Positions 1 through 33,140 of a stretch of DNA of 64,000 nt are shown in pieces. Numbering within the stretch: position 1 is the first letter of the stretch; each line of letters begins with the position of its first letter. A program made the position numbers and the translations under genes. A model generated the notes under the pieces. It worked only from the letters and a program-made list of their open reading frames with translations, was not told the origin of the DNA and did not search any database. The stretch comes from Antedon bifida (taxonomy: Eukaryota; Echinodermata; Crinoidea; Comatulida; Antedonidae): positions 1,364,001-1,428,000 of the forward strand of contig OY727093.1 in the NCBI GenBank assembly GCA_963402885.1, written 5' to 3'.

Positions 1-3000
1 TATTCATATGACCTTATATGGCAATAGCATATGCACATGAAATGAGCTGTACTCCAATTTTGATAACAATAACAAGGAGTAATATTAATAATGTTATTCT
101 ACAAGCTAGATGGGTTTTATATCAAAATACCCTTTGTAGTAGAGTATACTATTAATTTAAACTAAATCTTATCTCGTACTAATATGGGAAATACAAAGCG
201 AGTTGTCATACACATAGAACAGAGTTGTCGTACACATTAGAACATGGACTCTAAGTAAACATAACTGCTTACTATAGAGGAGTGGAAAGAATAACATAAA
301 ACACAGTAATAATTCAATATACATCCTTTTCTACCATTATACATGAATTTGATAAATATCAGTAAATCATGTTTTATATACGATTATAAAAAAAAATATG
401 TAAATTCATACTAAACTCTAATTTGTATACATACATTAATGAATTTTGTAAAATAAAAATTAATACTTAAATAAATGTTACACTTAATTTTCCCATATTA
501 GCTGCAGTTACCTTTCAAATATTTTATTTAATTTTCTTCTTATTAAAATATTTTGCTTGTTATTATTTTGCTTTTATTTTTCTGCAGTTTTTGCGTTGAA
601 TTATTGATAAAAAATATCTGACCAAAATTGATAAAATTGCACTAAAATGGTACCAACTTATTTCTCTTATCAGGTACTTAAAATACAAAAAGAACTTAGG
701 TAAAAATATCTCCATATCTTAAATTAAAGTATTCACTCAGACAAAGTTTACCTTCTTAAGTATGAAATTTGGTCAAGTTTAAGAGGAGAGGAGATAGTGT
801 CAATATAGGCTCATCATATCAGTATCAGATGTTATGTTATATGTTACAGTATGTTTTGCCACATTTTGACATCGCACTACAAATACTATTTATATCGAGA
901 TGATTATATTTAGAGTATTAGTCATATCTTCCCACAAATATACTATTTAATTAAATTGTATTTCTTTCCTGAAGCAATGGTTTTAAATTGGGTAATATGG
1001 TAGAAAAAAGACGTTTTCAAATAATAGTAGTTTTAGTGCAATAAAACCACAATAAAAGAACTTAATGTTATGTGACCAGTCTTAAGAATGTTAAGAATGA
1101 ATAGTTTAGTGGATTACTCATGTAAAGTCTATGTTATATTAAAAATGCAGCTAATTAAAAATGCTTCTATTCTGTTTACTTATTATGGTAGTATAAATGT
1201 TTAAATACTTAATACTAAAACCTTAAGCTACATCAAGAATTCAGAGCTATGGAATCTTAGGAAAGTTTTGATCACGCAAGTACAATAAAAAGTTCAAAAT
1301 GGATCATAATAAACATTTGAAACACCAAAAAGATATATCAAAATTATGCATCAAAATAGGCATCGTGTATATGTAACAACTGGCAGATGCTAGGCTTAAA
1401 CACAAAGACTCATCGACCATCGGCCATAGCCTAAGCATCTGCTAATAATGTCTGATATTAATTAGAATTACAAAAGGACTTGAATATGAAATGTGCATGA
1501 TTAATTAGTTATATTCTTACTTTAAAATTTAATTTTAACCAATTAAAAAATCATTTTTTTGTGTAATTTTGGTACTTAATGATATTTTTAATATCATAAA
1601 GGACTTTTTTTTATAGTGGATATACACAATATATGTATACATCGCACTATATTATATATATTATATATGTATATATTCTTTATATAAAAAAATAATATTT
1701 AAACTTTCTTCCAATAAAAAAAATACTAAGCTACTAGTGTATGCATTGAATAAAGGGATACTCTCCTGGTAGACAATGTAAACAACATATAATCAAAACA
1801 AAGTTCTTCTCACTACATAATTCCAGGCTTCTTTTTTAAAAACTGAAATTTTACAATCACAAATTCAATTTTAGAATCACAATTTGAGCTATAGCTGTTT
1901 TGCATTGTACAAAATTAAAGCCTACTTTGTTCTACGTATTGAATTAATTTAAGATAATTAAAGAATGGTTGTCGGTAATTGTGTTTTTCTTTATGCGAAT
2001 CTTACTATTGATTGCTTTACAAGGGAAATTGCCTAAAAGCAGGTGTTTTCTGATGAAAAAATTCATGGCTCAACTATTTTTTGCCTGAAAATAACCAAAT
2101 TTTAATCAACCATATAATAATAGGTTTGATTTATTTAAGGGTTACTTGTAATTTCACAAAACATTTGACATTTTTTTTGTCACATTTGGAATATACCCAC
2201 AAATACACACATACAACATATAGGATATACTTGGGATACATACTTTAGATTTATCAACGACACTACTATGTTATACAATTCACAGGAATATTTTTCTTTC
2301 GTTTTTAGTTTTTTTTTTGGTTAGGGATACAGTGGTACTAAACGGTACACACACGAATCAATACATTTAGTTTTCAAAAATTTAAATGGCATAAATGTAG
2401 TTACTGTTGTCATGGGTTCGAGACATGATCGGTCACCTATGAGGGACAGTAATTGGTCAAGAACCGGTTCAAACAGTTCACTTTATCCAAAAGGCGATGA
2501 CAGGATCTCAAAAATCCCGGAAGGAAGCTTCACAAATTAATGACCTTCACAATTTTTTTAAACTTTTACAAATCTCAACACTTAATATTAATAAGATATT
2601 TTTTAACCCTTTTCAGCAGACATAACTAGCATGTACTCATTCGCTAAGTTGACCTCAGGCTCTGTGACCTTTCATGTTTTTGAGTATCAAGGTCGTCACC
2701 GAATGCGGTTAACACTTCTTCTTTGGATCCATCACATTTACGTTTACAACACTAAATAGTTACACCTAGTTTTTATATCAATTATAGCTATACTTAATTA
2801 TCCTATATGCTTAAAATACTTTTACAATACTGTATATGCACTTAATTATAGTAACTATTACCATATTATTTTGTCGTCCTATGATCCCTAATATTAATTA
2901 TAATAATGATATGATTAATTAATTACAACAATTATTAATAGTGGCAAGTATCATAATGATTATAAAAATAGAGACAGCATAAGTAAATCCTTACTAAATG

Positions 3001-3751
3001 TATTAACTGTTTTGGGGGTTACATAATGTCTTAATTGCTCTTATACCTATATGCTTAACAAACTTTTCCTATTACCACTGACTTGCTCGCTGGAATGGGC
3101 CAAGTTTAACAAGTGCACCAAATTATCTCCAAATTTTTAAAATCTAATTGGCAAATTATTGGTTGGCTTGAATCTGTCTTTGGTTTATAAAACTACTTCA
3201 CCAGCAGTTCAAAGGTCATTCAATGGTTCTGCTTGATTGAACATCTTATCCTGTTCTCACACTAAGTCGACTTTGCTCTGACATTTTAAATAAGCATTCA
3301 ATAGTTTTAGCTTTTTTTCTGGTAAATTTAGGAATTTTTTTTCTTGCGGACATCAAAAAAATGTTTTTGGCTTCTCATGACCTCACAATAAATGAATAAC
3401 CCTTGACCTTTACCCTCAACTTTGATACATTTAAACATGCAATCAGATAATGCGAGATATGCGTAACTAAACGTGTTTGCCCTAACTAAATACCATTAAT
3501 GTATTTATAAGATAAAACCAAATTCCACCCAATTTGTAGTCCAGAATACCAAAGCAATCATGGTTGTTATGACGACCCTTCTAACTGTCCAATCACATAA
3601 GGATATTTGAAACAAAACAAAATCTATCCTTTTAACCAATGCCTTGGTCATCATACCTCACTTCCTATCTTTCTATGCTGGGTTTTTCGTAACGAATCAT
3701 TACATTCCCATATAACCATTCTTTCCACGAAGAAAAGCGTCAGTAAATACC
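1..3751. other. KLF6/7 downstream flank, no gene seen
   Basis: AT-rich sequence beyond the KLF6/7 stop codon. It should contain the KLF6/7 3' UTR, but I could not fix its end. The first clear minus-strand AATAAA that I noticed is distant, at 2130-2135. No open frame has a coding look. An imperfect hairpin sits at 1383-1442, with GCAGATGC and TAGGC pairing to a matching arm across one bulge and a loop of about 33 nt. An AT dinucleotide-rich patch lies near 1640-1690. Confidence 0.6.
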
Positions 3752-23606
<19,855 letters not shown>

Positions 23607-23950
23607 CTTTGCAGGCAAACTTAGGTGCAAAGCACACTAAAGTCAATGAGCCAACAAACGAGCGAAAATAGTAGGAGCTATGAAGGCTATAAACCGTCCA
23701 AGGGTTGCGAAAATCCTAGAATGCCTACAAAACTACTAACGCTGTCCTAGCTAGCCTGGCTTCGATGACTAACATAGAAATGCATAGTGAATCGAAAGAA
23801 TCCATAATCAACCGGCTACTTAGCATGATAGCCAATCAAAATGCGTTTTGCCATCTAAGTAACTCAGGTCACAATTGACCAATCAGCGCACTGGTAGTGT
23901 AATCCACAGCGGTGACGTGTTAAGTTAAATCACATTTTTTTTTACAACGA
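23607..23950 (-). promoter_or_regulatory. Probable KLF6/7 promoter and 5' UTR
   Basis: Immediately upstream of the KLF6/7 start (rightwards on the plus strand) the sequence becomes less AT-rich and carries two CCAAT boxes (GCCAATCA at about 23830, ACCAATCAG at about 23878) and a CRE-like TGACGTG at about 23913. No TATA box is obvious. This arrangement suits a CCAAT/CRE-type promoter. The transcription start cannot be placed from sequence. Confidence 0.5.
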
Positions 23951-24336
23951 TATTAAAATATAAATTTATTATTTTCGATATCTAAGTCAAATGATAACCT
24001 TTTAGTATTAATTTCTCGATTTTAATTTCTGAAAATCATCATTATTAGTAATACAGATATGACACAGTCAATCGTAAAATAACTAAAAACAAGTGAAAGT
24101 ATCTATATGGCTCAATTAGCTTCTAACGATTCAACCAATCTTTGATGTTCCCTGTACTTTATATATTAATTATTTGGGCCATGTAATTTTATTATTAAAT
24201 ATAGACTGCATACAGTACTACAATAATACGAAATATTGTAAAGGAATTTAGAAATATTTCGTGTACCTCATTTACATTGCCTAGGAAAACCCCGTCAGAA
24301 GTGTAAAATGTGTACTGTATTCCATACACACACCGG
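23951..24336. other. Spacer between KLF6/7 promoter and minisatellite
   Basis: AT-rich, with no gene or recognisable repeat. Confidence 0.5.
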
Positions 24337-25592
24337 CGTGAGGGTCCCTACATCGTGAGGGTCCCTACATCGTGAGGGTCCCTACATCGTGAGGGTCCCT
24401 ACATCGTGAGGGTCCCTACATCGTGAGGGTCCGTACATCGTGAGGGTCCGTACATCGTGAGGGTCCCTACATCGTGAGGGTCCCTACATCGTGAGGGTCC
24501 CTACATCGTGAGGGTCCCTACATCGTGAGGGTCCGTACATCGTGAGGGTCCGTACATCGTGAGGGTCCCTACATCGTGAGGGTCCCTACATCGTGAGGGT
24601 CCCTACATCGTGAGGGTCCCTACATCGTGAGGGTCCGTACATCGTGAGGGTCCGTACATCGTGAGGGTCCGTACATCGTGAGGGTCCGTACATCGTGAGG
24701 GTCCCTACATCGTGAGGGTCCCTACATCGTGAGGGTCCCTACATCGTGAGGGTCCCTACATCGTGAGGGTCCCTACATCGTGAGGGTCCCTACATCGTGA
24801 GGGTCCCTACATCGTGAGGGTCCGTACATCGTGAGGGTCCCTACATCGTGAGGGTCCCTACATCGTGAGGGTCCCTACATCGTGAGGGTCCGTACATCGT
24901 GAGGGTCCGTACATCGTGAGGGTCCGTACATCGTGAGGGTCCGTACATCGTGAGGGTCCGTACATCGTGAGGGTCCCTACATCGTGAGGGTCCCTACATC
25001 GTGAGGGTCCGTACATCGTGAGGGTCCGTACATCGTGAGGGTCCCTACATCGTGAGGGTCCCTACATCGTGAGGGTCCCTACATCGTGAGGGTCCCTACA
25101 TCGTGAGGGTCCGTACATCGTGAGGGTCCGTACATCGTGAGGGTCCCTACATCGTGAGGGTCCCTACATCGTGAGGGTCCCTACATCGTGAGGGTCCGTA
25201 CATCGTGAGGGTCCGTACATCGTGAGGGTCCGTACATCGTGAGGGTCCCTACATCGTGAGGGTCCCTACATCGTGAGGGTCCCTACATCGTGAGGGTCCC
25301 TACATCGTGAGGGTCCCTACATCGTGAGGGCCCCTACATCGTGAGGGTCCCTACATCGTGAGGGCCCCTACATCGTGAGGGTCCCTACATCGTGAGGGTC
25401 CCTACATCGTGAGGGTCCCTACATCGTGAGGGTCCCTACATCGTGAGGGTCCCTACATCGTGAGGGTCCCTACATCGTGAGGGTCCCTACATCGTGAGGG
25501 CCCCTACATCGTGAGGGTCCCTACATCGTGAGGGCCCCTACATCGTGAGGGTCCCTACATCGTGAGGGCCCCTACATCGTGAGGGCCCCTAT
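24337..25592. repeat. 17-bp minisatellite, 74 units
   Basis: Seventy-four uninterrupted head-to-tail copies of CGTGAGGGTCCCTACAT, the last one truncated. I see essentially three variants: the main form, a CCGTAC form (C to G) and a GGCCCC form (T to C). Units 6-7, 12-13, 18-21, 29, 33-37, 40-41, 46-47 and 51-53 are the G form. The GGCCCC form is restricted to units 59, 61, 69, 71, 73 and 74. There are no spacers, so this is not a CRISPR array, and the period is not a multiple of three, so it is non-coding. It starts about 730 bp upstream of the KLF6/7 start codon. Confidence 0.97.
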
Positions 25593-25704
25593 GATCAGTT
25601 TCGACTGAACCACCCTCGGAATATAAAATGAAGTCACACGCATATTACTGTATTTTTTTTTTTGCAACCTCATATTTTACTTAAACTGACAGAACGTATT
25701 TCAG

Positions 25705-25867
25705 TAGGACCTTGGCTGTGCGACGATTGTTTATACGATTGCTAAATAATATTACAACGATGAGCATCAACTTGAAAATAACGGAAAACAATTCAGGATC
25801 TACATCCTCTCAAAACAATAACCTTCTTGACCCAAACAGGCATCGCCCATTTCCGGATAGCCAATCG
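25705..25867 (+). CDS. Candidate first coding exon of an unknown plus-strand gene
   Basis: An open frame runs from a stop at 25682 to 25917. The first ATG is at 25760 (A at -3), and after 36 codons a consensus donor CG|GTAAGA occurs at 25868. The peptide begins MSINLKITENNSGSTSS and is low-complexity (N/S/Q-rich), then has PNRHRPFPDSQS. A TTTCAG before 25705 could be an acceptor, and a TATAAAA-like word lies at about 25624. I recognise no family and found no partner exon, so this could be chance. Confidence 0.18.
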
Positions 25868-26037
25868 GTAAGACACTCCGGAACCATTATTCGACAGCGT
25901 CCTTATTAGACATCCAGGCCCACATTATCAAGTCCATTGTTTTTTTTTTTCATTTATACATTCACTTATGTCATGGAGAATTCGCCATGATTTTATAATC
26001 TCAGCTCTACAGGACAGTTTACACAGGCGAGCGGTAA

Positions 26038-26174
26038 AGCTTGGTTCCCACTAGCGACGCAACGCAAGGACGTAACTCAAGTGATTTGACTAAAGCGTTA
26101 GATTATTCGAACACTGGCTTGTCATTGGTCAACACGCTTGCATTGCGCGTTGCGTCTCTAGTGGAAACCACGCT
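26038..26174. mobile_element. Harbinger-like MITE, family A copy 1
   Basis: The left end AGCTTGGTTCCCACTAG and its inverted counterpart CTAGTGGAAACCACGCT bound about 137 bp. Subterminal blocks GACGCAACGCAAGGACGTAA and GCGTTGCGTC are also inverted. Flanks are TAA and TAG. It has no coding capacity; the sequence is almost wholly a foldback. Confidence 0.8.
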
Positions 26175-27843
26175 TAGTAGAATCTGTACTATCCTTCGCG
26201 TTGATGGTCATAATAAGGAATAACATAGATTCTATATTTGTATTACCATTACCGCTCGTCAGTGTAAATTGGCCTTTAATCATACTTAAAAACCCCAAAA
26301 CACGGAGTTTGGGGGTTTCCTTTATAGATGGTGAAGGTCACTTTACGTAGGTTTGTGTATGTATGTTTATTGACGTATTCTTGTGTGTACATATTGTAAA
26401 GATTTTTGTAAAATAATAAAACCACAAATATGTTTGTGGGCGGAAGTATAATGGCCGCTTTACAGAAAAAAAGTTGATCAAACCCGGAAGCTTATTATAG
26501 TACTAAAAGGATTTGTATTTGAATGCATTTAAAGTCAAGGTTTGAAAGATTAAGAAAATAATTGTGTAAAAAAAACACGTATTTGTGGATAATATGTGAG
26601 TAATGAATACCGTAATAAAGTTGTTTAATTGTTGAGGGCGCTAAATGTTCCGTAAACTCATTAAATCGAATACAAAATATCTTCTACGATGATATATTTT
26701 ATATTAAATCGGATCCATTAGAATAGTATTTAGATAAAAATCACCGTACTTTCATTCCATACAAAAATCGAAACGCCGAATGGTGGGACTTAAATAAAAA
26801 AGACATTTGTACAAACTTGTATATTCCTGCTCACCAAACTATTCAATTGTTCACAATTCTGGAGGGAAATACAGAGTTAAAATGTAAAATCTAAATGATA
26901 TTTGAAAAGCACTTAAAAGATAATTAAAACAGGTAATTACTAATATCCTGAAAGAACTTTGTTTTTAATTTGAAAATAGACGTTTTTGTGTGTGAGTAGC
27001 GGTAGACTATCTACACGGAATTTAGTGCCGTTTTAAACAATTATTACCATCGTGTATTTTTTGTAAGAAAACATAATTTACTTAATGCTAATGCTAGTGA
27101 CTTCATACTGAAAAACAAAACAAAAGTCTATGATCAAATTAAAGTTATGAATTCAAGCAAGCAGGGAAGAATAACAGTTCCGTATTTTATCTAGATCCCA
27201 AATAAGTATGTACTCAACTATAGAGGGCGCTATATCAATTTTAACGCTTGTCATATCATCATCGTTTGAAGTGCCTCGAGTGTGTATGTATACAGTATCT
27301 GTATATTTATTTTCACATCAACAGACAGCAATATAAACAAAACAAATTAAATATTTCCGATGCTATTTTTCTTGGTTTTGCTACAAAAATATTATATTAA
27401 ATGTCACACAATTTTTTAAATAAAATATAATATATTGAAATGTGAACGTCAAACAAGTTGTTTTTTTTTTGTGGTAAATTTACATAAACCGACAACAAGC
27501 CTGCACACTCAACATACCATCCACGTTTAAGTATGTGCTCACGAACGGAGGTAAGAACACAATTACAAAATAAATGTACTAATCAAATGATAATAGTTTA
27601 TGATATCATGAGCTCAGACATCGTGTTATAGGCTAGATTATGTAATAGTTTACCGTTTTGTGTTTGAGACGTCAACGATTCTAAGAAAGGTATTTTCGAC
27701 GCACGTTGAATCATAATTGCTAACAAGGACAGACTTTTAAAATTTATATTTCAGTATTTTTTTAATGGAAATATGTAACATTTGGCCTAATTAGCAAACA
27801 GAATATTTAAATTTCAAACACGTATAAACGATGTAATGTTGTG

Positions 27844-27893
27844 GGCCTACTTAACGCGGATCACATGTTTTCCTTTAACATGTTAAGTAGGCC
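27844..27893. other. 12-bp inverted repeat with GGCCTA ends
   Basis: GGCCTACTTAAC (27844-27855) pairs with GTTAAGTAGGCC (27882-27893), and an inner ACATGTT/AACATGT pair can extend the hairpin. The right arm ends in one of the TAGGCCTA palindromes. Confidence 0.55.
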
Positions 27894-28497
27894 TACTGTT
27901 TTATTTTGAATGAATAAGTGAATTTAAAGTAAACACATATCAATTTATCCACATCATTGAAAACAAAAACTATAATTGATTGGTCTATTGAACCTGTTTA
28001 TTAAAGGCACTGGCTATTAAAACATTATTGTTTATCATGAACTTGCAATATGTGCATATGTACATGACTAAGTAATTATTAGAAAAACATATCATGAATT
28101 CCTAAGACCCAGCATCAATACAGGAATTATTATTATTGACATGTCACCAAATTATGTCACTTTTCTCAGACTTCCGATCCATTATTGCTAAATCATTTTT
28201 TATTATTTTTTCTGCAAATAAATATTTTTTCTGTGGTTTTTTCATTATACTGTTAAAAACGTATCCCATAGCAACGACCAGGCCGCATAAGAACAATACC
28301 ACTAATGGGGGTATTTCCCAAAATCTCCCAGGATGCAGTGAACCACATAATATTCATCTATTGTAAATTTCCATATGACCAGACATATAAAAGCACACGC
28401 CTAGCATTCAATACGTCGTAGTAGTTTATGGTTTTAGTCAATATTGGCACCTTTTTGTTGGTGTACATTTTTATTATTTGAATTTAACTATAGAGTT

Positions 28498-28560
28498 TTA
28501 TAGTATTAATTTTATTTATTAAGCGCCTTTCTAACAAAATCAACGCGCACACAATTTAAA
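28498..28560 (-). mobile_element. Possible non-LTR retrotransposon 3' tail
   Basis: Read on the minus strand this gives GAAAGGCGCTTAATAAATAA followed by AT-rich tail. This resembles the GCGC-TTATAAAT type ends of L2/CR1-like LINEs and SINEs. No reverse-transcriptase coding remains. Confidence 0.25.
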
Positions 28561-30251
28561 CAAATTCCATGTATAGGCCTAGGCTTACAAACTGTAAAAA
28601 TACTGTAGCATAAGTATCTTGTACCGCCCTGGTTTAACGTTAATATTTAGTAATGATTTCTCTCTGTAAGCACGAAATATGTAATTAATACATTTTTTCA
28701 AGAGAATACATCCCGTAGTGATTTCCAGCCAATTGTCTTACCAATAGGGCTACTGATATCATGAACAAGAGACTGTTGAAATACTGGGTTTTTTCTCAGA
28801 CGGAATGTTAATAAAAATCTAATCTATGATGTAGACGTATTAAACCTTAATTTCTCTTCCTCATCAGACCCTCTTTCACCAATAGGCCTACTTTAGCTAT
28901 CATTACATAAGCTTAACCAATTCCTTAATAATGTCAATAATAAGAAAACAAAGAAACATGTTGTATGTTATTATCCATATAGTAGAGTAGGCCTACAATC
29001 ATCAAGTCAGATTGTATAGCTGCTCAATGGTTAGATATTAGTATATGTCACGAATCGTCTTGGACTTCCTCCAGGCGAAGAATCTCAAACTAAATATTCG
29101 TTGTTATAATTCATGTTTTATAGTTCTGTAATAAACCTCTTTTCAACACAATTTTAAACAAAAACACCAGTTCTATTATTAATAAATTATTTTTAGGAGT
29201 TAAGAATTTAAATCAATAAAGAATAAACTAGAAATTCGGAATGTTATGTGATGAATTTTATAATCGCGCAATTTCCAACCACACCCGATATGCAACGTAT
29301 CTTGGTGGCGCTAGGCCTATGGTACGATGGCCTCATCTGGCATAGAACTGGATAGTATATTTCATAGCCTAGATAATATATAAACTCTTTTCCTTTGCGT
29401 TCCCTTATTCTATTAAACAATCATATATTTATACACATATATAGGATATCATTACCAATAACGCTGCTTTAGTATTGTTCTGTGGAAAAAATCTGTCGTG
29501 GCGTAATAGGGCGTTGGTAGAGGGAAACTTACAAAATCGCTTTGTTTACAAGCGAGTTACGAAGGAACACAGTGCAGTTAGCGAACGTCACATTCAATAA
29601 AAACAATTTAAAAACATACCTGCGTTTTCCAACCACTGAATATCCCTTAAAATGTGTAGTTTTATACATTTCCACTGTTATCAAGTAAAATATCATTGTA
29701 AAAATCAACAAAAAGGCTCGAAATTAATATAAGCTCACAGCGTACTTGGTACTAACTAGAATTTCAATAGTCGATCAGCGACCGATCAGTTCATTCGCTG
29801 ACTGAGTCTACACCCATCATGAATATTCATGAGCGCGCGAGAAACGTTTTGAACTTGAAGGTAAAAGTTCATATAGAGAGCGACGGAACAATGCTAATTT
29901 TTATGCAATTGCTTCTTTTTAATAAGATTCCTTCTCCAGGTACCGTTAAATATTTCTCCAGCATTAGTCATTTTATCCTGTTGTTTACACATTTTTTTTT
30001 CTGCTGGTTTGCACCAGAAATTGAGTTTAAAATTCTGTAGACGTTAGAAGAAGAACTAGAATATACTACTTTTTGTATTTTATGTATGTATATTTTAATT
30101 ATTTTAGAGTCTGGTCTCATAAATGTTTATTGTTGTCATTACTATTACTGTTGTATAAATAGATACACCTAGTATTACTGTATTAAGACTATTAATAATA
30201 GGCCTTCAACATCCTATTATCATTATTTCACCATCTTAATTATAAACTTTT

Positions 30252-30600
30252 ATTATTATTATTATCAGCAACATCATCATAATCATCAACATCATCACCA
30301 TCATTAACATCAATATCATCCATCATTCCCACCTTCTTTATCATCATTACCATGGTCTGATGATCATCATCTTTATCTATATTATCATCATTTACTTATT
30401 TATCATGATCGAAACATCATCATCATCATTCATCATCATCTTCATCATCATCTTCATCATCATCTTTATCAATATTACCTTCATCATCATCTTCATTATC
30501 ATCATCATAAATAAATTATCATCTTCAACATCATCACCGTCGTCATCATCATATTCATCACCATTACCATCATCATCATCTTCATTGTCATCATCATCTT

Positions 30601-30631
<31 letters not shown>

Positions 30632-30811
30632 TTCATCATCATCTTCATCATCATCATCATCATCATCATTATCATCTTCATCATCATCATCTTCATCATC
30701 TTCATCATCATCTTCATCATCAGCTTCATCGTCACCATCATCATCTGCATCTTCATTATCATCATCACCATCTTAATCATCATCATTATCATCTTCTTCA
30801 TCATCATTATT

Positions 30812-30861
<50 letters not shown>

Positions 30862-31118
30862 TATCTTCATTATCATCTTCATCATCATTATCATCATCAT
30901 CATCATCATTATCATCATCATTATCATCATCATCTTCATCATCATCATCATCATCTTCATCATCATCATAATCATCATTATCACTCATCATCATCATTAC
31001 CACTCATCATCATCATTACCACTCATCATCATCATTACCATCATCGTTGTCATCAACATTATCATCATTTGACATCATCATCGTAATCATCATCATCGTC
31101 ATCATCAACATCGTCATT
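30252..31118. repeat. (CAT)n / (ATC)n imperfect microsatellite, about 870 bp
   Basis: A long, interrupted CAT trinucleotide tract with TTC, TTA and ACC interruptions, starting as (ATT)n. Because the period is three it opens several long frames, poly-Ser on plus and poly-Met/Asp on minus, which are compositional artefacts. Confidence 0.97.
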
Positions 31119-32803
31119 GTCGTTTTAATATAACTTCATCTTGGATCCGTTTTCTTGTGACTTGTGAATTTCTGTTTAGCGCCCTCTAATGTTAGCAGTA
31201 TCCACTTCATGTTATTTTAGTGAATTTAACAAGAAGAACAAAATAATAATTGGTTAATTAAATAGTTATTTATTGACGAATATATTGAGTTGAATTCAAT
31301 TTGACCATTTCATAAATCCGGCAACATAAAATACATTACAAAATAATCCAAAATTACAATGAAAAACATGGTTAAAATTAAGAGAACAATTTTGCTTAAA
31401 TTGTGTAGTTAACAGTTTTAAACATTTTTTTGTTATTATACCGGCTTCACTTCTGATATTTAAATATTAGAGCACTGGTAAAAGGCTAGTGTTTTTCTGG
31501 TTGTTTTACTTTATCGTTTTTGTTTAGCTTTTTTATTTTATTTTGTATAAGATCCAGCCACTGATACCCACAGCATTTTCATTTTATTCAGTATAGCCCC
31601 CTCTATAGTTGTCTAAAATGTGAATTGTTTTTAAGTCTTGTAAAATAACGTGTCTGTTTAAGTTTCTTTGGTTTAACTGTTATACAATCATGTTATGATT
31701 TTTTAAAAGTTATCTTGAATTCACAATGTTTATATTACATATATTAATGATACACAGGAGAGCTGATATTCAGCCCTCTTTATCCAATTAAATGTTCATG
31801 TTGGTATAAAAATAAATATTTACAAGGAAGAGTGAAAAGATAACGGGTTAATCTGTATCTTCAATATGAGCTCAAATAATAATTAATAATATAAAGTACG
31901 ACCTCTGTCTCTCCGCATTTAGCCAAATATTTCGCTCAGTTCCAGAGACTTAATTTAACTAAGTTTAAAATTAATTTTATCATTTCAGTATTTCATTTAG
32001 TGAAAATTATGCCAATTGAATTTAAATGGTGAATTGACCCTTGACCCTTGCTCCAGAAACGAACAAACCTCATTCTCTGTCCACATTTCACAATTCAATG
32101 TTCAGAAATTCCACTTTTGTTGTTGTAATCCTTAGTTACATGTTGGCATCCTGTGTCGGTTTATCCGCTAAAACCTTGTCGAACAACCACTCACTATCGA
32201 CACCCTTTAACAGACCACTCTCTAACATACTTAATTGTACCGGACTCAAGTATTCTATCAGACCTAAGTTTATTCATTTTAATTACTCGTGCGCACTGAA
32301 CTTTAAAAACAGTTTTAAAAAAGAAGACACGTATCCCAAAACCCGCTAGACGCTTTTATCTTTCCATATTAATAATCGATCAACTTTACCAATTCTGAAT
32401 GTTTGATGTTTTTAATCAAAATACCGGTAAATATTATTCTTCTAGGCCTATTAGCGTTGTATGTGAACAAAACTCCTATGACAAACCCTATAAATTGATT
32501 TTAAATGGACTAAGATAAATGATAATTTCTCTTTAATAACAACTACTTATTGTATGTTTATAGCGGCACAGGTATGAATCTCTCTTCACGACGTGTTATC
32601 ATGTAGTAGTAGACAGCCTACACATTTTGAGTGATTTTGGCTTCTTGTTGGAGAATGTCTGTCATGTTTGTTTATTTTTGTTTCAAATGCGCTGACTGAC
32701 TACTTTTAATGGAAGGTGAGATTTTCTTTTTACACGAATGTACTTTTATTTAAAACACACATAACCTTACCACATTCTTGCTTTATCATCAGGTGTACCT
32801 ACA

Positions 32804-33140
32804 AGTTTAGTTCTCACTGTTAGGACGCAACGCAAGTACGTAATTACCACGCATGTAAAGCTTGGTTCTAGAACTAGAACGCAAACTAATGACGTAAGCC
32901 TCAACGCAAGCGAATTGACCAATCACAATGAACGGTTCGAATGATCCATCGCTTGGATTGGTCAATTCGCTTGCGTTGCGGCTTACGCCCTTGCGTTGAG
33001 TGCTAGTGGGAACCACGCTTAAGTAACCAATCACGACGCGATGGATCATACAAACTGTCGATTGTGATTGGTCAATCAGATTGTGATTGGTCAATCACTT
33101 ACGTTGCGCGTACGCATTACGTCCAAATGGGAACCAAGCT
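32804..33140. mobile_element. Harbinger-like MITE, family A copy 2 (split by insertion)
   Basis: The left half (32804-32855) has a decayed end AGTTTAGTTCTCACTG and the GACGCAACGCAAG block. The right half (33023-33140) has ACCAATCACGACGCGATGG and ends GGGAACCAAGCT followed by TAA. The halves join to the usual family A order once 32859-33019 is removed, so this older copy was interrupted by a younger one. Confidence 0.75.
32859..33019. mobile_element. Harbinger-like MITE, family A copy 3 (nested)
   Basis: It begins AGCTTGGTTC and ends GGGAACCACGCT, and is flanked on both sides by TAA (32856-32858 and 33020-33022), a 3-bp target-site duplication. The interior is a near-perfect palindrome around AATTGACCAATCAC and GATTGGTCAATTCG. 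Confidence 0.85.

Noticed and set aside
24337..25592. CRISPR-like array
   Set aside because: The repeats are contiguous without spacers and the genome is animal. It is a minisatellite.
30360..31003. Poly-Ser, poly-Met and poly-Asp ORFs
   Set aside because: They are translations of the CAT microsatellite in different frames.
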